This document shows, piece after piece, positions 8,539-17,606 of a stretch of 58,914 bases of DNA. Position 1 is the stretch's first letter. Each line of letters begins with the position of its first letter. The position numbers and the translations under genes are program-made. Source of the stretch: an uncultured Lachnospiraceae bacterium (lineage in GTDB: Bacteria; Bacillota; Clostridia; Lachnospirales; Lachnospiraceae); contig ONDV01000009.1 of the NCBI GenBank assembly GCA_900316665.1, positions 1 to 58,914 on the forward strand, read 5' to 3'. Below the pieces are notes generated by a model. It did no database searches and had not been told where the DNA came from. It saw only the letters and a list, made by a program, of their open reading frames with translations.

Positions 8539-11388
8539 ATGACTGAACATAAATTGATAAAGATCCGCGGTGCCCGAGAGCACAATCTGAAAAATGTGTC
8601 GCTTGACATTCCCCGTGACAGCTTTACAGTTTTTACGGGTCTTTCGGGTTCAGGCAAGTCTTCTCTGGCGTTCGATACAATATTTGCAGAAGGCCAGAGA
8701 CGGTATATGGAATCTCTCTCAAGTTATGCCAGACAGTTTCTGGGTCAGATGAATAAGCCTGATGTTGATAAGATATCGGGGATGCCGCCGGCTATATCAA
8801 TTGATCAGAAATCCACAAATCATAATCCCAGATCAACTGTCGGTACGGTTACGGAGATATATGATTATTTAAGGCTTCTCTTCGCACGCTGCGGTATACC
8901 TCACTGTCCTAAGTGCGGCAGGGTAATTGAAAAACAGACTGTAGACCAGATGGCAGATCAGATAATGAAACTGCCGGAGAGGACAAAAATTCAGCTTCTG
9001 GCACCTGTTGTGAGAGGAAGAAAAGGAACACATGATAAGCTCCTTAAGAAAGCTCTTAAATCCGGATATGTGAGAGCTGTAATAGACGGAAATCAGTATG
9101 AGCTTTCGGAGGAAATACAGCTTGATAAAAACAGGAAACATAATATTTCCATAATCGTGGATCGGCTTATCGTGAAGGAGGGAATGGAGAAACGTCTTAC
9201 AGATTCCATAGAGAATGTACTTTCACTATCGGGTGGTCTTCTGACAGTGGATGTGATCGGAGGCGAAGAGCTGCATTTCTCCGACAGTTTTTCATGCCCT
9301 GACTGCGGAATTTCCATAGACGAGATCGAACCAAGATCATTTTCTTTCAACAGTCCTTTCGGAGCCTGCCCGGAGTGTCTGGGACTTGGCTTCCGGATGG
9401 AATTTGACGAAGATCTTATGATACCGGACAAAAACCTCTCGTTTAACGAGGGCTGCGTGAGCTGTCCGGGCTGGCAATCATCCGGAAAGAAGGACAGTTT
9501 TACTCACGCTCTTTTAGTGGCTCTCTCGGAAGCATATGATTTCAGCCTTGATACACCCTATAAGGATCTGCCTGATGAAATAAGGCGTATGTTTATATAT
9601 GACGGTTTTGACAGAGAAGTGGCAGTCCACTACAGCGGTCAGAGAAGTGAGGGAACCTATATGGTTCTCTTCAACGGCCTGATTTCTGACGAGAGACGGC
9701 GTTACCGTGAATCCGGATCCGATATGGTGAAGTCTTCTTTTGAGGAGTGCATGGTGACATCGCCGTGTCCTGTCTGCCACGGCAAGAGGCTGAAGCCTGA
9801 AATACTGGCAGTAACTTTCTGTGAGAAGAACATCATGGAACTGACGGAGATGCCGGTAAGGGATCTTTTGAAGTGGTTTGAAAATATAAAGCCCACCCGG
9901 CAGCAGATGATGATCGGGCAGTCTATTATCAGGGAGATAATAGGCAGAGTCAGATTTTTATCAGATGTAGGTCTTGATTATCTGTCCCTTGCCCGCGCGA
10001 CCGGAACTCTTTCCGGAGGCGAGACTCAGAGGATCCGGCTTGCAACACAGATCGGATCAGGTCTGGTGGGAGTGGCTTACATATTGGACGAGCCGTCGAT
10101 AGGGCTTCATCAGAGAGACAATGACAAGCTCCTTAATTCTTTGAAAGGTCTTAGGGATCTGGGAAATACTCTTATTGTTGTTGAGCATGACGAGGATACA
10201 ATGCGCGCGGCAGATTACCTGGTTGATGTAGGACCCGGAGCCGGAGAACACGGCGGAGAGATCGTATGTGCCGGCACTCCGGAAGATGTGATGGCATGCC
10301 CGGATTCACTTACAGGTCAGTATCTTTCTCATAAAAAAGTGGTACCTGTTCCAAAAGAACGGAGAAAACCGACAGGTTGGATAGAGATAAAAGGCGCAAG
10401 AGAGCATAATCTGAAAAATATCAATGTAAAGATACCGCTCGGCATAATGACTGCCGTGACAGGGGTGTCAGGATCAGGAAAATCATCTCTTATAAATGAG
10501 ATATTATATAAGACTCTTGCCAGAAAATTAAACCATGCCCATATAATTGCGGGAGAATCTGACGGCATAGACGGGACGGAGCAGCTGGATAAGATCATCT
10601 GCATTGACCAGTCGCCCATTGGACGGACGCCCAGATCAAATCCTGCCACATATACAGGTGTATTTGACATAATAAGGGATCTCTTTGCCGGTACCAAAGA
10701 CGCGAAGGAAAGAGGCTACAGCAAGGGCAGATTTTCTTTTAATGTGAAAGGCGGAAGGTGCGAAGCCTGCCAGGGAGACGGAATAAAAAAGATCGAGATG
10801 CACTTTTTGCCGGATGTATATGTCCCATGCGAGGTATGCCACGGCAAGAGATATAACAGAGAAACCCTTGAAGTCTTATACAAGGGCAAGTCCATATATG
10901 ATGTCTTGAATATGACAGTGGAGGAAGCTCTTGATTTCTTCAAGAATATTCCGTCAGTGGAAAGAAAGATTAAGACGCTTTTTGACGTAGGACTCGGATA
11001 TATCAGGTTGGGCCAGCCATCGACCGAACTTTCAGGAGGCGAAGCGCAGAGGATAAAGCTGGCGACAGAACTTTCGCGCCGTGGAACCGGAAAGACCATA
11101 TATGTTCTTGACGAACCTACGACGGGACTGCATTTCGAAGATGTAAGAAAGCTGGTACTGATATTAAGAAAACTCTCTGACAGCGGCAATACTGTCGTTG
11201 TTATTGAGCATAATCTTGATGTGATAAAGAGCAGCGACTATATTATCGATCTTGGACCGGAAGGAGGAGACGGAGGCGGAACCCTTGTTGCCTGCGGCAG
11301 CCCCGAAGAAGTGGCAAAAAATAAAAAGAGCTATACCGGACAGTATCTGAAGAAGATACTGGGCAGTAGTAAAATTGTACAAAAATGA
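8539..11388 (+). CDS. uvrA: Excinuclease ABC subunit A
   Basis: Damage-recognition ATPase of nucleotide excision repair. At 949 residues it is of normal length. It holds two ABC ATPase modules: Walker [11 protein letters not shown] near the N-terminus and [10 protein letters not shown] in the second half, with signature sequences LSGGETQRI and LSGGEAQRI. The zinc modules show CPKCG near residue 120, CPDCG ... CPEC and CEAC ... CEVC. GAGGTAAAGG ahead of the ATG serves as ribosome binding site inside the uvrB end. A 13-bp inverted repeat 25 nt downstream overlaps the promoter of the next operon and lacks a good T-run, so termination after uvrA may be leaky. Confidence 0.98.
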   Translation: MTEHKLIKIRGAREHNLKNVSLDIPRDSFTVFTGLSGSGKSSLAFDTIFAEGQRRYMESLSSYARQFLGQMNKPDVDKISGMPPAISIDQKSTNHNPRSTVGTVTEIYDYLRLLFARCGIPHCPKCGRVIEKQTVDQMADQIMKLPERTKIQLLAPVVRGRKGTHDKLLKKALKSGYVRAVIDGNQYELSEEIQLDKNRKHNISIIVDRLIVKEGMEKRLTDSIENVLSLSGGLLTVDVIGGEELHFSDSFSCPDCGISIDEIEPRSFSFNSPFGACPECLGLGFRMEFDEDLMIPDKNLSFNEGCVSCPGWQSSGKKDSFTHALLVALSEAYDFSLDTPYKDLPDEIRRMFIYDGFDREVAVHYSGQRSEGTYMVLFNGLISDERRRYRESGSDMVKSSFEECMVTSPCPVCHGKRLKPEILAVTFCEKNIMELTEMPVRDLLKWFENIKPTRQQMMIGQSIIREIIGRVRFLSDVGLDYLSLARATGTLSGGETQRIRLATQIGSGLVGVAYILDEPSIGLHQRDNDKLLNSLKGLRDLGNTLIVVEHDEDTMRAADYLVDVGPGAGEHGGEIVCAGTPEDVMACPDSLTGQYLSHKKVVPVPKERRKPTGWIEIKGAREHNLKNINVKIPLGIMTAVTGVSGSGKSSLINEILYKTLARKLNHAHIIAGESDGIDGTEQLDKIICIDQSPIGRTPRSNPATYTGVFDIIRDLFAGTKDAKERGYSKGRFSFNVKGGRCEACQGDGIKKIEMHFLPDVYVPCEVCHGKRYNRETLEVLYKGKSIYDVLNMTVEEALDFFKNIPSVERKIKTLFDVGLGYIRLGQPSTELSGGEAQRIKLATELSRRGTGKTIYVLDEPTTGLHFEDVRKLVLILRKLSDSGNTVVVIEHNLDVIKSSDYIIDLGPEGGDGGGTLVACGSPEEVAKNKKSYTGQYLKKILGSSKIVQK

Positions 11389-11501
11389 ACATGAATGATT
11401 GTGAATGATTTTGCCCGATTTTGATTGAAAACGATCAGAATCGGGCATATAATTTGCCTGTAAGTGATTGAAAATGATTGATTATTACTGAAAGGCAACA
11501 T
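11389..11501 (+). promoter_or_regulatory. fru operon promoter and putative DeoR-type operators
   Basis: TTGAAA (11425-11430), 17-nt spacer, TATAAT (11448-11453); start near 11460. A 13-bp inverted repeat (11413-11425 with 11434-11446, one G-U) covers the -35 box and spacer. Related motifs flank it: ATGAATGATTGTGAATGATT (about 11391-11410) and GTGATTGAAAATGATTGATT (about 11464-11483). Such A/T-rich repeats are typical operators of DeoR-family sugar regulators; the regulator encoded next is the likely ligand. Confidence 0.65.
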
Positions 11502-12257
11502 ATGCTGGCTGAAGAGAGATATAAGAGAATCACAAATCTCATACATTCAGACGGAACGGTGACCGTTCAGGACCTTGTGGAGAAGCTGGGCATCTCGGAA
11601 TCTACGGCACGACGTGATCTTAATGAGCTCGACAAGATGGGGAAAGTCGAGAAAGTAAGAGGAGGAGCTGTAGCAATCGACTCCGAAACGCTCTCTTCAA
11701 GAGATGATGACGTACTGTTGAGACAGACAAGAAAAATCGGTGAGAAGAGTCTGGTGGCGAGATATGCTGCATCTCTCATAGAGCCGACCGATTTTGTATA
11801 TCTGGATGCCGGGACGACCACGGAGTGCATGATCGATTTTATCAGTGCAAAATCGGCTGTTTTTGTTACGAATGCTATAGGTCATGCTAAAAAGCTCGCT
11901 GCAAATGGGATCAAGGTGTATCTTCTCGGGGGCGAATTCAAAAGCGTCACGGAGGCAATCGTAGGAGAAGATGCCCTTTACCTTATAAGAAAATATAATT
12001 TCACAAAGGGCTTTTTCGGTACAAATGGCATCACAAGGCATGAGGGCTTTACCACGCCAGAGGTGAAGGAAGCTATGATCAAAGAATCAGCGCTTAAGCA
12101 TACAAAGAAGCCTTATATTCTCGCTGACAGTTCAAAGTTTGGCCGCATCTCTTCGGTGTGCTTTGCTGAATATGGTGATGCACTTATCCTTACGGATCAT
12201 GTTTCAAAAAAGGAATTTCAAAACGACACAAATATAGTGGAGGTTTTAAATCTATGA
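11502..12257 (+). CDS. fruR: DeoR-family regulator of the fructose operon
   Basis: A 251-residue DeoR/GlpR-type repressor. The N-terminal winged helix (TVQDLVEKLGISESTARRDL) binds DNA, and the C-terminal sugar-phosphate sensor domain includes YLDAGTTTECM and FFGTNGI. The family usually answers to a phosphosugar; here fructose-1-phosphate is inferred from the downstream genes. ATG 11502 is chosen because CTGAAAGG lies 7 nt upstream; an in-frame ATG at 11478 lacks this. Its stop overlaps fruK (ATGA), so regulator and kinase are coupled. Confidence 0.85.
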   Translation: MLAEERYKRITNLIHSDGTVTVQDLVEKLGISESTARRDLNELDKMGKVEKVRGGAVAIDSETLSSRDDDVLLRQTRKIGEKSLVARYAASLIEPTDFVYLDAGTTTECMIDFISAKSAVFVTNAIGHAKKLAANGIKVYLLGGEFKSVTEAIVGEDALYLIRKYNFTKGFFGTNGITRHEGFTTPEVKEAMIKESALKHTKKPYILADSSKFGRISSVCFAEYGDALILTDHVSKKEFQNDTNIVEVLNL

Positions 12258-13174
12258 TCTATACTGTCACATTTAATCCTTCTCTTGACCTTACGATGGA
12301 TGTGCCGGACTGCAGGGAAGGCAGCGTAAACCGCGCGGTATCCGAGAACATTCTTCCCGGAGGCAAGGGAATAAACGTATCAATAGTTCTTGGGAATCTT
12401 GGAATGGAGACTACGGCGCTTGGATTTACAGCCGGATTCGTAGGAAAAGAGATAGAAAGGCGGCTTTCAGGCTCCGGAGTCAGAACCGATTTTATTGAAC
12501 TTTCCGAGGGGACTTCAAGAATAAACGTACTGGTAAGAGCAGACAGGGAGACAAAAGTCAATGGTTGCGGACCTGAGATCACGGAGAAAGCGCTCGGCCT
12601 TTTCTATGAAAAAATCGACAGACTCTCTGACGGTGATACCCTTGTCCTGGCCGGTTCGATTCCTTCTTCTATTTCTGATTCCATCTATGAGGATATAATG
12701 AAAAGGCTGAGTGGAAGAGGGGTAATGATTGCTGTCGATGCCACAGGGGATCTGCTTATGAATGTACTGCCTCTTCATCCATTTGTGATAAAACCCAATC
12801 ATCACGAGCTCGGAGAGATATTCGGGGTATCAATAAAGAGCTGGGAAGAGGCTGTACCCTATGCCAGAAAAGTGCAGGAGATGGGGGCGAGAAATGTAAT
12901 CGTGTCAATGGGAAGCCTTGGCGCCATGATGGTGGCTGAAGACGGGAAGATCTATCATGACACCGCCGTTAAGGGAAAGGTGGTAAATACTGTCGGAGCA
13001 GGAGATTCTTTTCTGGCCGGATTTCTTTTTGGATGCAAGACTTTTGGAGACTACGAGAAAGCTTTCTATATCGGAAACTGTACCGGAGGAGCGTCCGCTC
13101 AGTCGGAATCGCTCGCCAAAAAAGAGGATGTGATACGGTTCCTTCGGCTTTCGGGAAGGGATTATCTAGGTTAA
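12254..13174 (+). CDS. fruK: 1-phosphofructokinase
   Basis: Phosphorylates fructose-1-phosphate, the product of the fructose PTS, to fructose-1,6-bisphosphate in the cytosol. The 306-residue PfkB-family protein has the N-terminal GGKGINVS motif and the C-terminal ATP/anion-hole motif GAGDSFLAGF with its catalytic Asp. It overlaps fruR by 4 nt and is followed by fruA after 23 nt, the classic regulator-kinase-transporter order. Confidence 0.95.
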   Translation: MIYTVTFNPSLDLTMDVPDCREGSVNRAVSENILPGGKGINVSIVLGNLGMETTALGFTAGFVGKEIERRLSGSGVRTDFIELSEGTSRINVLVRADRETKVNGCGPEITEKALGLFYEKIDRLSDGDTLVLAGSIPSSISDSIYEDIMKRLSGRGVMIAVDATGDLLMNVLPLHPFVIKPNHHELGEIFGVSIKSWEEAVPYARKVQEMGARNVIVSMGSLGAMMVAEDGKIYHDTAVKGKVVNTVGAGDSFLAGFLFGCKTFGDYEKAFYIGNCTGGASAQSESLAKKEDVIRFLRLSGRDYLG

Positions 13175-13197
13175 AATATAAGGAAAGGTGAATTGAT

Positions 13198-15228
13198 ATG
13201 AGAGTAAGAGATCTGTTGTCGCCTGAAAGCATAGAGCTTAAGGGCAGCGCAAAAAGCAAAGAAGAAGTAATAAAAAAGATGGTCGCCCTTATGGTAAAGA
13301 GGGGCAATATCAAAGATCCCGGAAAATATGAAAAAGGAGTATTTCTAAGGGAAGAAGAGAGTACCACCGGGATAGGAGAGGGAATAGCGATCCCTCACTG
13401 CAAGTCAGACGCTGTAACGGCTCCGGGGCTGGCGGCCATGGTATTGCCTGACGGAGTGGATTATGATTCGCTCGACGGAGAGCCGGTTCATCTGATTTTT
13501 TTAATCGCAGCGCCCGATACTAAGGACAATGTCCATCTGGAAGTGTTGTCTCGCCTTTCTGAGCTTCTGATGAATCCGGATTTTGTAAGCGGACTCCTTA
13601 ATGCCGGATCAAAGGAAGAATTTCTTGGAATCATATCTGACGCCGAAAGCGCGAGAATAGATAGCGAGGAAAATGCATCTGAACCGGAAGAGACATATAA
13701 AGTTCTGGCTGTTACGGCCTGTCCTACAGGAATTGCCCATACCTATATGGCTGCCGAAGCAATTTTAAAGGCAGGAGAAAAGCTTGGCATTCCGGTAAAA
13801 GTGGAGACACGCGGTTCTGCCGGGGCCAAGAATATCCTTACCGATGAAGAGATAAAGAATGCTGCAGGAATTATAGTCGCTGCGGATGCCAAGGTCCCTG
13901 TCGACAGATTTGAAGGAAAGCCTGTAATAGAGACAAGCGTAGCGAACGGCATACATATTCCGGAGGAACTGGTGGAAAAAGCTTCAAAGGGGAATGCTCC
14001 GATTTTCCACAGCGATTCAAAAGAAAAAGATGATGACGAAAAAGAGGCATCCGGCAGCGCGGCTCATCAGATATATACGCATCTTATGAGCGGCGTCTCG
14101 CATATGCTTCCATTTGTTATAGGCGGAGGAATTCTGACTGCACTGGCTTTTCTCATAGATACCCTGACAGGTCACGGAAATGCCGGTTCTGCTTTCGGCT
14201 CTGCCACTCCTGTATCCGCCCTTCTTAAATACATAGGTGGTCTCGCAATGAATATGATGGTTCCGGTTCTGGCCGGATATATAGCATATTCTATAGCAGA
14301 CAGACCGGGTCTTGCGGTAGGATTTGTCGGAGGTCTCCTGGCTTCTGGTGGCAATGCAGCTGCCGCGGGTTACAAGTGGAAAGAAGTAAGCGGCTTCTCA
14401 AAATTCGTTGATACATTTGCCTTCCAGCACTCCGGCAGCACGGTGTCAGGATTCCTTGGAGGCATAGCTGCCGGATTCCTGGCGGGATTTATCGTGCTGA
14501 TGCTAAAAAAAGCCACAAGCAGATTTCCGAAGTCTCTCGAAGGGATAAAACCTACACTGATTTTCCCTCTGTGCGGAATATTCATAGAAGGAATGCTGAT
14601 GTGCTTTATTCTTAATCCTGTGATCGCGCTTATCAATACAGGACTTTCGAATATGCTGACTGCTATATCCGCGTCAGGGATGATGTGGCTTATGGGACTG
14701 ATCCTTGCGGCTATGATGGCTGTGGATATGGGAGGTCCTGTCAACAAGGCAGCATACGTCTTTGGTACAGGAATGCTGGCTCAGGCACAGTCTTATATAG
14801 ATGCCGGAGCCAAGATATCTGATCCCAAGGTTTCAGCTTGCTATATCGCAATGGCTGCCGTGATGGTAGGAGGAATGGTTCCGCCGCTTGGAATCGCGCT
14901 TGCTACTATATTCTTCCCCAACCGTTTTACGGAAGCAGAGAGAGATACCAAGGTATCAAATCTCATCATGGGTGCTTCGTTTATTACTGAAGGAGCTATT
15001 CCTTTTGCGGCAGCAGATCCCATGCATGTCATTCCTGCAACTGTAGCCGGTGCGGGTGTGGCGGGTCTTATATCTGCAATCGCAGGATGCACGCTTATGG
15101 CTCCGCACGGAGGTGTGTTTGTATTCATGACAGTGGGAAATCCGCTGATGTATATAATAGCCTGGCTTTTAGGTTCTCTTGTCACGATGATCATGCTTGG
15201 CATTCTGAAAAAGAAAAAGGTAGCCTGA
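13198..15228 (+). CDS. fruA: PTS fructose transporter EIIABC
   Basis: Imports fructose with phosphorylation at C1. The 676-residue protein is a full A-B-C fusion. The EIIA domain (about 1-150) has the phospho-His in IAIPHCKS (His67). The EIIB domain (about 165-270) has the phospho-Cys in TACPTGIAHT (Cys175). An acidic linker (EKDDDEKEA) leads into the membrane EIIC domain from about residue 295 to the end. AAAGGTGAA precedes the ATG. The next gene is HPr, so the whole phosphate relay is in one transcript. Confidence 0.96.
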   Translation: MRVRDLLSPESIELKGSAKSKEEVIKKMVALMVKRGNIKDPGKYEKGVFLREEESTTGIGEGIAIPHCKSDAVTAPGLAAMVLPDGVDYDSLDGEPVHLIFLIAAPDTKDNVHLEVLSRLSELLMNPDFVSGLLNAGSKEEFLGIISDAESARIDSEENASEPEETYKVLAVTACPTGIAHTYMAAEAILKAGEKLGIPVKVETRGSAGAKNILTDEEIKNAAGIIVAADAKVPVDRFEGKPVIETSVANGIHIPEELVEKASKGNAPIFHSDSKEKDDDEKEASGSAAHQIYTHLMSGVSHMLPFVIGGGILTALAFLIDTLTGHGNAGSAFGSATPVSALLKYIGGLAMNMMVPVLAGYIAYSIADRPGLAVGFVGGLLASGGNAAAAGYKWKEVSGFSKFVDTFAFQHSGSTVSGFLGGIAAGFLAGFIVLMLKKATSRFPKSLEGIKPTLIFPLCGIFIEGMLMCFILNPVIALINTGLSNMLTAISASGMMWLMGLILAAMMAVDMGGPVNKAAYVFGTGMLAQAQSYIDAGAKISDPKVSACYIAMAAVMVGGMVPPLGIALATIFFPNRFTEAERDTKVSNLIMGASFITEGAIPFAAADPMHVIPATVAGAGVAGLISAIAGCTLMAPHGGVFVFMTVGNPLMYIIAWLLGSLVTMIMLGILKKKKVA

Positions 15229-15252
15229 TGAAACATTTGAAAGGAGTTTTTT

Positions 15253-15510
15253 ATGAAGACATTTGAGTACACGATCACTGATCCCCAGGGAATTCACGCA
15301 CGTCCGGCAGGACTCTTTGTGAAGGAGGCCGCAAAATTCCCCTGCAAGATTACTATCGCAAAAGGAGCAAAGGAAGTACCTGCAAAAGGAATCCTTGGAG
15401 TTATGTCTCTCGGAGTAAAGCAGGGCGAGACTATTACGGTAAAAGCAGATGGAGATAAAGAAGACGAGGCAGCTGAGACGCTTGAGAAGTTTTTGAAAGA
15501 GAATCTCTGA
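15253..15510 (+). CDS. ptsH: HPr phosphocarrier lacking Ser46
   Basis: Passes phosphate from enzyme I to EIIA. The 85-residue protein has the active-site His15 in GIHARPAG. The position that is the regulatory serine in Bacillus HPr (S46 of KSIMGVMSL) is Gly46 here (KGILGVMSL). It therefore cannot be a substrate of HPr kinase at that site, nor a Ser-P co-repressor for CcpA. It lies between fruA and ptsI with a strong AAAGGAG site. It may be a dedicated fructose HPr, or the only HPr of an organism without Ser46 signalling; the rest of the genome would decide. Confidence 0.95.
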   Translation: MKTFEYTITDPQGIHARPAGLFVKEAAKFPCKITIAKGAKEVPAKGILGVMSLGVKQGETITVKADGDKEDEAAETLEKFLKENL

Positions 15511-15556
15511 CATGGATTTTTGCTGTAATATCAGATCATTTTAGAAAGGGTGAGCC

Positions 15557-17173
15557 ATGGAATATCAAGGCAAGAGTGTCTTCGGAGGCATAGCTATCGG
15601 ACCTCTGCAGGAATACCATAAAAGCGACAGCCTGGTAAAGAGAGTAAAGATCGATAATGCCGATGCGGAAACAGACAGATTTACAGCAGCCAGAGATGAG
15701 GCTCTGTCTCAGCTTCAGGGGCTTCATGACAAAGCTCTTAGAGAAGTGGGAGAGGCAAACGCCGAGATATTCGAGGCGCATCAGCTGATGCTTCAGGACG
15801 AAGGATTTATTGATGCCATCACAAATATGATCCGTTCACAGAATGTGAACGCTGAATTTGCCGTAGCTTCACAGGGAGATAATTTCGCCCGTATGTTTGC
15901 GGATATGGATGATGACTACATGAGAGCGCGCGCAGCAGATATAAAGGATGTGTCAAACAGAGTTATATCGATATTGCAGGGCGTCCCTCAGGGCGGAATC
16001 AGCGGTGATGAACCGGTGATCCTTCTGGCTGATGATCTGGCTCCTTCGGAGACCGTTCAGCTTGATAAATCAAAAGTCCTTTCATTTGTAACAAGGCACG
16101 GCTCCACCAATTCACATACGGCTATTCTGGCAAGAACCATGGGAATTCCGGCAATTATTGGTCTGGATTATCCCAACGCCGATGGTCATACGGGAATAGT
16201 TGACGGATACAAGGGAATACTCATTATTGATCCGACAGATGAGGAGCTCAGTCTTTACAGGAAGAAACAGGCAGAAGATGCAGAAAAGAAGCGGCTTCTC
16301 CTGGAACTCAAAGGCAAGGAAAATGTCACGCTTGACGGCAGAAAAATAAATATATTTGCAAACATAGGCGGAGTAGGAGATGTAGCTTCCGTGCTTGCCA
16401 ATGATGCGGGCGGTATCGGACTTTTCCGCAGCGAGTTTTTATATCTGGGTGTGGATGACTATCCTTCTGAAGAGACTCAGTTTATGGCTTATAAGACCGT
16501 GGCTGAGACAATGGCAGGTAAAAAGGTCATTATCAGGACACTTGATATAGGAGCTGACAAAAAGGCAGATTACTTCCATCTGGACAAGGAGGAAAATCCT
16601 GCTCTGGGTTATCGTGCGATCAGAATATGCCTCGACAGACCGGAAGTTTTCAGAACTCAGCTACGCGCCATCTATCGTGCAAGCTATTACGGAAATATAT
16701 CGATCATGTTTCCCATGATAATATCGGTCGATGAAGTGAAGAGCATAAAGAAGATAGTAGACGGTGTCAAGGCGGAGCTTGACGGTCAGAAAATTCCTTA
16801 CGGCGATGTGGAGCTTGGAATAATGATAGAGACTCCGGCAGCTGTAATGATGTCGAGAGAGCTTGCTGATGAAGTGGATTTCTTCTCAATAGGCACAAAT
16901 GACCTGACTCAGTATACTCTGGCCTGCGACAGACAGAATCCAAAGCTTGAGGGAATAAATGACCCGCATCACCCGGCGGTGCTTCGGGAAATCGAGATGA
17001 CTATAAAGAACGGTCATGCCGGAGGAGCCTGGGTCGGAATATGCGGTGAACTGGGCGCAGACACAAGCCTTACGGAAACCTTCCTCAGAATGGGCCTTGA
17101 TGAATTGTCTGTAAGCCCCGGAAGAGTGCTTTCAGTAAGAAATGCCGTCAGAAATATTGACCTTTCAAAATGA
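15557..17173 (+). CDS. ptsI: PTS enzyme I (phosphoenolpyruvate-protein phosphotransferase)
   Basis: Takes phosphate from PEP and gives it to HPr. The 538-residue protein is slightly shorter than the usual ~570. It has the phospho-His region GSTNSHTAILARTMGIP (His187), the PEP-binding barrel with GIGLFRSEFLYLG, and the C-terminal GICGELGAD with the conserved Cys. GAAAGGGTGAG precedes ATG 15557. Last gene of the fru operon; the terminator appears only after the repeat element, near 17.5 kb. Confidence 0.97.
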   Translation: MEYQGKSVFGGIAIGPLQEYHKSDSLVKRVKIDNADAETDRFTAARDEALSQLQGLHDKALREVGEANAEIFEAHQLMLQDEGFIDAITNMIRSQNVNAEFAVASQGDNFARMFADMDDDYMRARAADIKDVSNRVISILQGVPQGGISGDEPVILLADDLAPSETVQLDKSKVLSFVTRHGSTNSHTAILARTMGIPAIIGLDYPNADGHTGIVDGYKGILIIDPTDEELSLYRKKQAEDAEKKRLLLELKGKENVTLDGRKINIFANIGGVGDVASVLANDAGGIGLFRSEFLYLGVDDYPSEETQFMAYKTVAETMAGKKVIIRTLDIGADKKADYFHLDKEENPALGYRAIRICLDRPEVFRTQLRAIYRASYYGNISIMFPMIISVDEVKSIKKIVDGVKAELDGQKIPYGDVELGIMIETPAAVMMSRELADEVDFFSIGTNDLTQYTLACDRQNPKLEGINDPHHPAVLREIEMTIKNGHAGGAWVGICGELGADTSLTETFLRMGLDELSVSPGRVLSVRNAVRNIDLSK

Positions 17174-17175
17174 AG

Positions 17176-17277
17176 ATGATCCATGTTAATTGATGCAAGC
17201 GCATTTAAAGTGCAAACTTCGTTTGCTTGCGCTTGCACTTGTAACATCACTTCGTGATGTTACATTTCATGGATCGT
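17176..17277. repeat. Three-way cruciform structure
   Basis: GATCCATG at 17178-17185 pairs with CATGGATC at 17268-17275. Inside lie two further stems: TGCAAGCGCA (17194-17203) with TGCGCTTGCA (17228-17237), itself holding the small hairpin GCAAA cttcg TTTGC, and GTAACATCAC (17241-17250) with GTGATGTTAC (17254-17263) around a 3-nt loop. As RNA or cruciform DNA this is a three-way junction, directly behind ptsI and abutting repeat copy B. Confidence 0.8.
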
Positions 17278-17455
17278 TTTCGTCGCAAGGATTCATTTGC
17301 TTTTTGCTTACAGATGTCACAGTGGTGGCTCACAAGTTGTGTTTTTCTGTTTGCTCGCACGCGCTTTTTAGCGGCGCCACCATCTGTGCATCTGTAAGCA
17401 AGCTATAATGAATCCTTTGCGACGAAAATTTGCATTATTGATGTGGGCAGTTTTA
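17277..17455 (+). repeat. Dispersed repeat, copy B, with terminal inverted repeats
   Basis: TTTTCGTCGCAAGGATTCATT (17277-17297) is the near-perfect inverse of 17407-17428. Inside them GCTTACAGATG pairs with CATCTGTAAGC, and ACAGTGGTGGC pairs with GCCACCATCTGT with one bulge, so almost the whole element folds on itself. The central 60 bp (17316-17375) match copies A and D. The right flank (to 17455) has the GCATTATTGATGTGGG tail also seen in copies A, C and D. The layout resembles a miniature inverted-repeat element; no target-site duplication was recognised. Confidence 0.75.
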
Positions 17456-17474
17456 ATAATTTATATCCAGGAGT

Positions 17475-17520
17475 AAGCCGGAGAGCGAGGGAATCGGATC
17501 TCCGGCTTTTTATATTTTTA
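17475..17520 (+). terminator. fru operon terminator
   Basis: AAGCCGGAGA (17475-17484) pairs with TCTCCGGCTT (17499-17508), 10 bp, followed by TTTTATATTTTT. This strong intrinsic terminator separates the fru operon and repeat from the next operon. No confident promoter was found in 17521-17606. Confidence 0.85.
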
Positions 17521-17606
17521 CTGCGGGTTTTAAGATAATAGTGTAAAATATAAAAAATAATGATTTGAGAGTCAAAAATATTTTTGACAAGAGATGGAAG
17601 TAAAAT

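Noticed and set aside
17190..17408. 72-codon frame through the cruciform and repeat copy B
   Set aside because: Its sequence is made of hairpin arms and repeat modules; copies A and D do not keep the frame.
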